Source of the DNA: Lachnospiraceae bacterium
GTDB lineage: Bacteria; Bacillota; Clostridia; Lachnospirales; Lachnospiraceae
Reading direction: 5' to 3'
NCBI GenBank assembly: GCA_016301965.1
Contig: JAEDOO010000114.1
Location: 1-5,979 of the forward strand
Length of the DNA stretch: 5,979 nt
In this document: one piece after another, positions 1 to 5,512 of the stretch
Position numbering within the stretch: the first letter of the stretch is position 1
How the letters are laid out: the number at the start of each line of letters is the position of its first letter
Notes under the pieces: generated by a model
Database searches by the model: none
What the model was told of the DNA's origin: nothing
What the model saw: only the letters and a program-made list of their open reading frames with translations
Made by a program: the position numbers and the translations under genes

Positions 1-1838
1 GGATCTACGGCATTTCCTTTGGACTTACTCATCTTCTGACCGTTCTCATCCTGTACATGGCCAAGAACGATAACATTTTCATAAGGAGCCTTGTTAAACA
101 GCAGTGTGGACTCTGCCATCAGAGAATAGAACCATCCTCTGGTCTGGTCAACAGCCTCGGAAATAAACTGTGCCGGGAACTGCTGCTCAAACACTTCCTT
201 ATTTTCAAAAGGATAATGATGCTGGGCAAACGGCATGGCACCGGAGTCGAACCAGCAGTCGATAACCTCCGGAACTCTCTTCATGGTCTTGCCGCAGTCC
301 GGGCAGGCGAAGGTCACTTCGTCAATATACGGTCTGTGCAGCTCAACTTTGGCATTTTCCGGATTACCGCTTCTCTCCGCCAGCTCTTCGCGGCTGCCGA
401 TGCATTCCATATGACCACATTCGCAGGCCCATACCGGCAGCGGAGTTCCCCAGTAACGGTTACGGGAAATACCCCAGTCCTGAATATTCTCCAGCCAGTC
501 ACCAAAACGGCCTTTGCCGATGGATTCCGGGATCCAGTTTACGGTGTTATTGTTTCTTACCAGATCATCCTTGACCGCCGTCATCTTTATAAACCAGGAT
601 TCACGGGCATAGTAGATCAGCGGAGTATCACATCTCCAGCAGTGCGGATAATCATGCTCAAATTTCGGTGCATCGAACAGCTTGCCTTCCTTTTCCAGGT
701 CAGTCAGCACCATCGGATCCGCTTTTTTGACAAACACACCGCCGTAGGGGGTATTGTCTGTCATCTCGCCTTTAGCGTTGACCAGCTGTACAAAGGGAAG
801 ATCGTAGTTGCGTCCGATACGGGAGTCATCTTCACCGAAAGCCGGAGCAATGTGTACGATACCGGTACCGTCAGTCATGGTAACGTAACTGTCGCAGGTC
901 ACGAAATGTGCTTTTTTGCGCTGTTTTGCAGCCAGCTCACCGGCAACAGCAAACAGCGGCTCATACTCTTTGTATTCCAGATCTTTTCCGGTATAGGTCT
1001 CCAGCACTTCATATGCCTTCTCACCCTCCCCGGCCAGCTTGCCGAGAACTTTATCTGCCAGAGCCTCTGCCAGATAATATACATAACCGTCAACGGCTTT
1101 TACCTTAATATATGTCTCCTCCGGGTTTACACAGAGTGCCACGTTGCTGGGCAGTGTCCAGGGTGTCGTGGTCCATGCCAGGAAGTAAGCATCCTCCCCG
1201 ATCACTTTAAAACGCACTACAGCGGAACGCTCCTTCACCAGCTTGTAACCCTGAGCCACCTCATGGGAGGACAGCGGTGTACCGCAGCGCGGGCAGTAGG
1301 GAACAACCTTGAAGCCTTTGTAGAGCAGTCCTTTGTTCCAGATCTCTTTCAGCGCCCACCATTCGGATTCGATAAAATTGTCATCATAGGTCACGTACGG
1401 ATCATCCATATCTGCCCAGAAACCAACGGTACCGGAGAAATCCTCCCACATACCTTTGTATTTCCATACAGATTCTTTACATTTGGTGATAAAAGGATCC
1501 AGACCGTATTCCTCGATCTGCTCCTTTCCGTCCAGACCCAGAATCTTCTCCACCTCCAGCTCTACCGGCAGTCCGTGGGTATCCCATCCGGCTTTACGGG
1601 GAACCATATAGCCCTTCATGGTACGGTAACGCGGAATCATATCCTTAATTACACGTGTCAGCACATGGCCGATATGGGGTTTACCGTTTGCGGTAGGCGG
1701 TCCGTCATAGAAGGTATAGGTAGGACCTTCTTTCCGGTTTTCCATACTTTTGCGGAAAATGTCATTGTCTTTCCAGAATTTTTCGACCTGCTTTTCTCTC
1801 TCTACGAAGTTAAGGTCTGTCGATACTTTCTGATACAT
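1..1838 (-). CDS. ileS: Isoleucyl-tRNA synthetase, N-terminal 612 codons (3' end outside window)
   Basis: Class I aminoacyl-tRNA synthetase that charges tRNA-Ile in the cytoplasm. Reading the minus strand from ATG 1836-1838 gives one open frame to the window edge. Motifs seen: PHIGH, the HIGH signature, at residues 54-58; GWDTHGLPVE at 84-93; a PYCPRCGTPL segment; the Thr-rich editing (CP1) motif TTTPWTLPSN at 223-232; HIAPAFGEDD at about 329-338, also editing domain; CWFDSG near 528-533; Cys pairs CECG and CPDC in a probable zinc-binding insertion; and KMSKS at 602-606 just before the edge. Family members are about 900-1050 residues, so the anticodon-binding C-terminal part lies outside. The start is supported by GGAGGAG eight bases upstream and by the T-box leader that ends there. 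WDTHGLPVE and the CPRCG segment look more like the eukaryote-like IleS2 branch than the E. coli-type WDCHGLPIE form; that subtype call is inference. Confidence 0.97.
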   Translation of the reverse strand, partial: MYQKVSTDLNFVEREKQVEKFWKDNDIFRKSMENRKEGPTYTFYDGPPTANGKPHIGHVLTRVIKDMIPRYRTMKGYMVPRKAGWDTHGLPVELEVEKILGLDGKEQIEEYGLDPFITKCKESVWKYKGMWEDFSGTVGFWADMDDPYVTYDDNFIESEWWALKEIWNKGLLYKGFKVVPYCPRCGTPLSSHEVAQGYKLVKERSAVVRFKVIGEDAYFLAWTTTPWTLPSNVALCVNPEETYIKVKAVDGYVYYLAEALADKVLGKLAGEGEKAYEVLETYTGKDLEYKEYEPLFAVAGELAAKQRKKAHFVTCDSYVTMTDGTGIVHIAPAFGEDDSRIGRNYDLPFVQLVNAKGEMTDNTPYGGVFVKKADPMVLTDLEKEGKLFDAPKFEHDYPHCWRCDTPLIYYARESWFIKMTAVKDDLVRNNNTVNWIPESIGKGRFGDWLENIQDWGISRNRYWGTPLPVWACECGHMECIGSREELAERSGNPENAKVELHRPYIDEVTFACPDCGKTMKRVPEVIDCWFDSGAMPFAQHHYPFENKEVFEQQFPAQFISEAVDQTRGWFYSLMAESTLLFNKAPYENVIVLGHVQDENGQKMSKSKGNAVD

Positions 1839-1846
1839 CTTTGTGT

Positions 1847-1853
1847 CTCCTCC
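1847..1853 (-). promoter_or_regulatory. Ribosome binding site of ileS
   Basis: The minus strand reads GGAGGAG, then eight bases, then ATG at 1838. This near-perfect Shine-Dalgarno fixes the ileS start. It lies downstream of the leader terminator and outside its hairpin, so the leader is expected to control transcription rather than translation. Confidence 0.85.
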
Positions 1854-1864
1854 ATGTTTCTTTG

Positions 1865-1903
1865 TAAAAAAGAAAAAGCCTCCGCCCGTAAAAGGACGAA
1901 AGC
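1865..1903 (-). terminator. Regulatory intrinsic terminator of the ileS T-box leader
   Basis: On the minus strand GCTTTCGTCC (1903-1894) pairs over ten positions with GGGCGGAGGC (1887-1878), three of them G-U, around a six-base loop TTTTAC. A U-rich tract TTTTTCTTTTTT (1877-1866) follows. The 5' arm contains TCGTCCT, which can instead pair with the upstream T-box segment. These mutually exclusive pairings are what a T-box terminator/antiterminator switch requires. Confidence 0.88.
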
Positions 1904-2110
1904 ATCAAAAACAATCGTAACCACCTGTTACTTCTGTATACCATCATATACGCTCTCAATGTAACGGGAGAGAACCGTCCGCTCTTACTGTACTTTTCAG
2001 AGAGGCAGCTCCGGAGTGATCTTCATCCGTGCCCGGCCCACCGGTTTCCACCCTCCCGGCTCTCTTTGCAGCCTTACGGCAAGATTACTGTCTCCATCAT
2101 CGCTTTTTTC
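1865..2110 (-). promoter_or_regulatory. T-box riboswitch leader of ileS (tRNA-Ile responsive)
   Basis: Cis-acting leader RNA that binds uncharged tRNA-Ile and then lets transcription continue into ileS. On the minus strand, in order: the GATGATGGAGACAGTA opening of Stem I (about 2100-2085); an AGAGAG distal bulge followed by a CCGG...CCGG arm (about 2065-2041); the specifier loop GATGAAGATCACTCCGGAG, in which AUC at 2018-2020 is the Ile specifier; GGACGGTTCTCTCCCGTTA (about 1980-1962), resembling the Stem II A/B pseudoknot; a Stem III hairpin GTATA-TGATGG-TATAC (1951-1936); the T-box core AGGTGGTTACGA (1926-1915); and the terminator. UGGU at 1923-1920 can pair with a tRNA 3' ACCA end, as expected for tRNA-Ile with discriminator A73. 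The 5' end is inferred from the promoter. The class assignment rests on motif order and the match between specifier and downstream gene; secondary structure was folded by eye. Confidence 0.93.
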
Positions 2111-2116
2111 AAGGGT

Positions 2117-2145
2117 ATTATGACTGCTGAGCCTTGATTTGTCAA
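2117..2145 (-). promoter_or_regulatory. Sigma-A type promoter of the ileS T-box transcript
   Basis: The minus strand has a perfect -35 TTGACA (2145-2140), a 17-bp spacer and -10 CATAAT (2122-2117; 5 of 6 to TATAAT). Transcription should begin near 2110, directly before the first Stem I bases. A 6-bp inverted repeat CCTTGA-CAAA-TCAAGG (2132-2147) overlaps the -35 box. Confidence 0.85.
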
Positions 2146-2196
2146 GGAAAAAAGCATTTTCTTTTCTGCTCTTTTCTGTTTTTAAGATTCCAAAGG

Positions 2197-2225
2197 TTGC
2201 GATATACCTCAAAAAACATTATAAT
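2197..2225 (+). promoter_or_regulatory. Sigma-A type promoter of the D,D-carboxypeptidase gene
   Basis: The plus strand has TTGCGA (2197-2202; 4 of 6 to TTGACA), a 17-bp spacer and a perfect -10 TATAAT (2220-2225). The start point would be near 2232, giving a 5' leader of about 44 bases before ATG 2276. It diverges from the ileS promoter, with about 50 bp between the two -35 boxes. Confidence 0.75.
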
Positions 2226-2263
2226 AGGGAAAACTATGGCTATTGATCACAGTCATATATTTT

Positions 2264-2269
2264 AAGGAG
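2264..2269 (+). promoter_or_regulatory. Ribosome binding site deciding the carboxypeptidase start
   Basis: AAGGAG lies six bases before ATG 2276. The in-frame TTG at 2243 would add eleven residues that fit a signal peptide poorly and has no comparable Shine-Dalgarno. ATG 2276 is followed directly by a good signal sequence, so it is the preferred start. Confidence 0.85.
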
Positions 2270-2275
2270 TATCCA

Positions 2276-3766
2276 ATGCACAAGAGATTGTATGGTTTTC
2301 TTCTCAGTATAGGGTTTGCTCTTTCTGTACTGCTTTCCCCGGTAAGTGTTGCCGCAACGGAAACGACAGCCTCTTCCCAAGAGACAAAAGAGCCAACGGA
2401 GATGGAAACCAATTACCAAAAACCGATTGATTCAAATCAGATTGACGGATGGCCAACGGGTCCGAAAGTTTATGCCAAGTCTGCCATTGTAATGGATATG
2501 GATACCGGTGCTATTCTTTACGCAAAAAACATTGACGAAGCGCTGTACCCTGCCAGTATTACCAAGATCATGACCACGATGCTGGCAATTGAAAACTGTT
2601 CTCTTGACGAAAGAGTAACCTTTTCTGACAATGCCGTCAACAGTCTCCCCTGGGAGTGCTCCCGTATCGGTGCCCGGGTAGGCGAAGTTTTTTCCATGGA
2701 AGACTGCCTGTATGCCATGATGCTTTCTTCCGCCAATGAGGTATGCATTGCTGTGGCAGAACATATTGCCGGCTCAGAAGAAGCCTTCTGTGATATGATG
2801 AATGAAAAGGCAAAAGCACTGGGCTGTACCAATACACACTTTGTCAACTGTAATGGTATGCCTAACGAAGAACACAAAACCAGTGCTCACGATATGGCGC
2901 TGATCGCGGCTGCCGCTTTTAAAGACCCCGTTTTTCAAAAGGTCACTGGCTCAGTCAGTCATGTGATTCCTACCACCAACAAAACCGGAGAAAAGCGCTA
3001 TTGTTCTCAGCATCACAAAATGCTGAAAGAAAAAGAGTCCTATTATTATCCGTATGCTGTAGGCGGAAAAACCGGATTTACCAAAGCAGCATTAAATACA
3101 CTTGTTACTTATGCCACCAAAGATGATCGGCACCTGGTTTGTGTCAGTCTCCGGACAAATGGCTCTCAGTACTATATCGATACTGCATCTCTGCTGGATT
3201 ACGGATTTGATAAATTCACGAATCTTACGATATATACCGGTGCTGCTGCAGACCAGCTCTTATATCCTGCCCAGTTTTTCCGTCTGCAGCCGAATTCTTC
3301 ACCGCATACGGCCTGTCAGGTTACCGTACCAGCCAGCGTATCGGCCTCAGATCTTTCTCTCACCGGGACTGCCGATGGGAATACGATTGTAAGCACGTAT
3401 ACCTGGCATAATGCACTTGTAGGTACATATACTGCACCGGTCAGCAATTTCTTCCAGGCAATCAGTGATCCGGACTCTTTGACAACACAGGCTGTCCGAG
3501 AGATCCCATCGCTGTTGAAATCCTCCCATGCCAAATCGAAGGTGGAGGCTGGCACGACCGGAACAACAAGAAAGCTTCCGTTTTTATCAGAATTTTCTCT
3601 TCATTTGACCGGATGGCAGTTAGGACTGTTGGGAATTCTGCTGATTGCTCTCGTTTTATACATTATTATTTTGATCCGTACCATTATACGTGCTGTACAA
3701 AGGAAAAAGAGACGTCGCCGCAAGGCCCAGAGACAAGCCCGTAGCAAATCTAACAAAAAAAAATAA
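2276..3766 (+). CDS. dacF: D-alanyl-D-alanine carboxypeptidase (peptidase S11, DacF/PBP5-like)
   Basis: Low-molecular-weight penicillin-binding protein expected to remove the terminal D-Ala from peptidoglycan pentapeptides outside the membrane. The 496-residue product has a basic start (HKR) and hydrophobic stretch at about residues 5-27, ending VAA, typical of a signal peptide. All three active-site motifs of the serine D,D-peptidases are present: SITK at 94-97 (nucleophile S94), SAN at 152-154 and KTG at 265-267. GCTNTHFVNCNGM at about 183-195 is also typical of S11 proteins. A second hydrophobic segment at about 446-470 is followed by a cytoplasmic tail very rich in Lys and Arg. PBP5 proteins are usually nearer 400 residues and end in an amphipathic helix, so this longer form appears to be held by a true transmembrane segment. 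Single gene with its own promoter and terminator. The family call is firm; dacF is the closest paralogue label and could be another S11 name. Confidence 0.93.
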   Translation: MHKRLYGFLLSIGFALSVLLSPVSVAATETTASSQETKEPTEMETNYQKPIDSNQIDGWPTGPKVYAKSAIVMDMDTGAILYAKNIDEALYPASITKIMTTMLAIENCSLDERVTFSDNAVNSLPWECSRIGARVGEVFSMEDCLYAMMLSSANEVCIAVAEHIAGSEEAFCDMMNEKAKALGCTNTHFVNCNGMPNEEHKTSAHDMALIAAAAFKDPVFQKVTGSVSHVIPTTNKTGEKRYCSQHHKMLKEKESYYYPYAVGGKTGFTKAALNTLVTYATKDDRHLVCVSLRTNGSQYYIDTASLLDYGFDKFTNLTIYTGAAADQLLYPAQFFRLQPNSSPHTACQVTVPASVSASDLSLTGTADGNTIVSTYTWHNALVGTYTAPVSNFFQAISDPDSLTTQAVREIPSLLKSSHAKSKVEAGTTGTTRKLPFLSEFSLHLTGWQLGLLGILLIALVLYIIILIRTIIRAVQRKKRRRRKAQRQARSKSNKKK

Positions 3767-3783
3767 ATCATTCTTAAACAACG

Positions 3784-3816
3784 AAAACCGACCAGTACAA
3801 TGTACGGTCGGTTTTT
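3784..3816. terminator. Bidirectional intrinsic terminator between convergent genes
   Basis: AAAACCGACC (3784-3793), a bulged A, GTAC, loop AAT, GTAC, then GGTCGGTTTT (3806-3815). On the plus strand the hairpin is followed by T-rich TTTTTATTTAT, ending the carboxypeptidase transcript. On the minus strand it is followed by TTTTCGTTGTTT, ending the exonuclease transcript. It starts 17 bases after the plus-strand stop codon and ends three bases from the minus-strand stop codon. Confidence 0.9.
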
Positions 3817-3818
3817 AT

Positions 3819-4772
3819 TTATGCCTCTTTAGCACGGCTTGCTTTTCGTCTTTTTTTCACCATGGTCTTCTTTTCCCGAATCATCTGGGCCTGCTCTTCA
3901 TCGATGGGTTTAATGGTTTTCACCACATAAAAATTTCCATCCTCACTCTTTTTCATCCGAATTTTACCTTTAATCAAACCATGTTCCGGGCAGTTGGCCA
4001 GGCAGTAATACTGTTTGGCATTGATGGAGAACCAGCGAACCTTTTTGCGAGCCCGGCGGCCGCAGTAAATACAGCGTGTACTGATCACTTCCCGATCATG
4101 CATGGCTTCTTCTTTGGTGGAAAACTCCCGGGAAATATATTTATCGTAGGTCTCAAAGGACAGCTCCAGCTCATCCTCGCGCTTTTTGGGATTCTGATAC
4201 GTATCCACAGAATAGTAGACTTCACGGATATGTGGGTCGATCCGTTTCAAAATCTGGGCAGTATAGTGCGCATCCGCCAATGCCCGGTGAAAACCTTCCT
4301 GCTTTTCGATCTGCAAAAAATCCACCCCATATTCCAGTGATCTATGCAAATGCACATCCTCAAAACACAGTCCAAACAATTTCTGCACATCGAGATAGCG
4401 GACTGGCCCCGGCAGATGGTTCAACACCCCATAATATTTCATATTACGCTGCAATTCCAGAAGATCCATACTTCCCCAGGTGCAGAAAACTCTGTCCTCA
4501 CCGCACCATTTCAAAAACTCCCGGATCGCCCGGTAAAAAGGAATTCCCGTCTCCAGCTCTTTCATACTCAGACCGATAATATCCTGCGTACGATAATGCA
4601 GCTTTTTGTATACCATCGGCTGCACCAGACACTGAAAGCTCTCTACGGCTTCAAACTGCTCGTTGAGCTTTATCGCGCCAATCTCTATAATTTCAAAAGG
4701 AAGCTTATCATTTTCCCTTTCTTTGCCATAGGGACACTGATTCCACTCCAGGTCAAATACAATATAGTTCAT
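3819..4772 (-). CDS. DEDDh-type 3'-5' exonuclease (RNase T / DnaQ-like) with C-terminal Cys4 ribbon
   Basis: Predicted metal-dependent nuclease that removes nucleotides from 3' ends; whether the substrate is RNA or DNA cannot be told from sequence. The 317-residue protein has an exonuclease-fold domain at about residues 1-180. The DEDDh residues appear in order: D7 and E9 in FDLEWN (ExoI), D103 in WGSMDLLEL (ExoII), and H162 with D167 in HRALADAH (ExoIII, H-x4-D). After a linker, residues 234-265 contain C234-x2-C237 and C257-x3-C261 with H264, a likely zinc ribbon. The tail is rich in Lys and Arg (KKRRKASR), suggesting nucleic-acid binding. ATG 4772 has AGAGGGA seven bases upstream and a promoter just before it. 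Resemblance to the ERI-1/KapD-like branch is a guess. It converges on the carboxypeptidase gene across a shared terminator. Confidence 0.88.
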   Translation of the reverse strand: MNYIVFDLEWNQCPYGKERENDKLPFEIIEIGAIKLNEQFEAVESFQCLVQPMVYKKLHYRTQDIIGLSMKELETGIPFYRAIREFLKWCGEDRVFCTWGSMDLLELQRNMKYYGVLNHLPGPVRYLDVQKLFGLCFEDVHLHRSLEYGVDFLQIEKQEGFHRALADAHYTAQILKRIDPHIREVYYSVDTYQNPKKREDELELSFETYDKYISREFSTKEEAMHDREVISTRCIYCGRRARKKVRWFSINAKQYYCLANCPEHGLIKGKIRMKKSEDGNFYVVKTIKPIDEEQAQMIREKKTMVKKRRKASRAKEA

Positions 4773-4795
4773 CTCTCAATCCCTCTTTCGTCCCT

Positions 4796-4824
4796 ATTAT
4801 AACAAAAATATATACACTTGTCTT
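4796..4824 (-). promoter_or_regulatory. Promoter of the exonuclease gene
   Basis: The minus strand has AAGACA (4824-4819; 4 of 6 to TTGACA), a 17-bp A/T-rich spacer and a perfect -10 TATAAT (4801-4796). The start point would be near 4789, leaving a leader of only about 17 bases that is mostly the ribosome binding site. The -35 hexamer begins on the last base of the upstream trmO stop codon. Confidence 0.75.
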
Positions 4825-5501
4825 TATACTTTTATAATGTCACAGACTGTTAAGGTATCTCCATCTACCCGAAAGCTCACATCGTATCCTGCAAATCCCA
4901 TGACATATACCCGCTTGGGATCATGTTGGTAGGAAGGACGGGGATCCTGAGCCAATACACCAAGCAAAGCTTTTTGCTGTTCCTCAGGAAAAATACCGGC
5001 CAGTTTTTCCGGAAATTCTACCTGCAGACTATAGGAAGCTGTTTTTGCCGAAAATCCGCAGACAGCGTCCGGATGGCAATCCGTAATTCTCAGATAAGGT
5101 TTGATATCATAAATGGGTGTGCCATCCAACAGATCTGCACCAGAAACATGAAGTACCGGTCCATTATCGCTCGTAAACTCTATGTGATCCATTTTTACAC
5201 AGGACAGTCCCAGACCATTTGGACGAAAGGGCGACCGGGTGGCAAATACGCCCCGTCTTGTATTTCCTCCCAGTCGGGGCGGGCGCACTGTAGGGGACCA
5301 TGGCTTTCCCTCATTTTTTGAAAAACCCCAGATGATCCAGATATGGGAGTACTCCTCCAGTCCCCGAAAGGCCTCCGCTATGGCATACTCTTTTTCAAAT
5401 ATAATGCTGCTTTTGAGTTCCTGCACCAAACCACTCTGTCTGGGAATTCCGAATTTTTCTGAAAAATCGCTGCGCATATGCGCAATTGGCTTAAGCTCCA
5501 T
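4824..5501 (-). CDS. trmO: tRNA (N6-threonylcarbamoyladenosine(37)-N6)-methyltransferase TrmO (TsaA/YaeB family)
   Basis: SAM-dependent enzyme of the beta-barrel TsaA/TrmO family that methylates t6A37 to m6t6A in certain ANN-decoding tRNAs. The 225-residue product is close to the family's usual length (E. coli about 235). Seen: the N-terminal PIAHMRSDF segment; GLEEYSHIWIIWGF at 47-60; the family signature RPPRLGGNTRRGVFATRSPF at 73-92 followed by RPNGLGLS at 93-100; DLLDGTPIYDIKPY at 123-136; and DPRPSY at 186-191 in the C-terminal domain. ATG 5501 is preceded by AAAGGAGAG at good spacing. The gene begins 11 bases after the stop of the upstream ZIP transporter gene, whose TAA runs into this ribosome binding site, so the two are probably co-transcribed. 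No terminator is visible after its stop codon. Actual tRNA targets in this organism are inferred. Confidence 0.93.
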   Translation of the reverse strand: MELKPIAHMRSDFSEKFGIPRQSGLVQELKSSIIFEKEYAIAEAFRGLEEYSHIWIIWGFSKNEGKPWSPTVRPPRLGGNTRRGVFATRSPFRPNGLGLSCVKMDHIEFTSDNGPVLHVSGADLLDGTPIYDIKPYLRITDCHPDAVCGFSAKTASYSLQVEFPEKLAGIFPEEQQKALLGVLAQDPRPSYQHDPKRVYVMGFAGYDVSFRVDGDTLTVCDIIKV

Positions 5502-5512
5502 CTTGCTCTCCT

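Noticed and set aside
57..1964. Very long plus-strand open frame (635 codons) antisense to ileS and its leader.
   Set aside because: The opposite strand encodes an unmistakable IleRS with HIGH, editing and KMSKS motifs. The plus-strand translation has no recognisable domain, is Phe/His/Cys-rich in the way antisense shadows are, and runs straight through the T-box leader.
2037..2062. AGGGTGGAAACCGG-like match to the T-box consensus on the minus strand near 2054-2041.
   Set aside because: It resembles AGGGUGGNACCGCG, but it lies upstream of the specifier, in the distal arm of Stem I, and has no adjacent terminator arm. The functional T-box segment is better placed at 1926-1915 beside the terminator.
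2161..2180. Short direct repeat of CTTTTCTG with 10-bp spacing between the divergent promoters.
   Set aside because: There are only two copies in a pyrimidine-rich, otherwise featureless stretch. It is compatible with chance or with general upstream A/T-rich promoter DNA.
1997..2212. Minus-strand 71-codon frame upstream of ileS.
   Set aside because: It starts upstream of the ileS promoter and crosses it and the T-box Stem I. Its sequence is explained by RNA structure, and it has no family resemblance.
3690..4340. Plus-strand 216-codon frame across the carboxypeptidase end and exonuclease gene.
   Set aside because: It overlaps two well-supported genes and the bidirectional terminator. Its translation is low-complexity hydrophobic sequence without a family signature.
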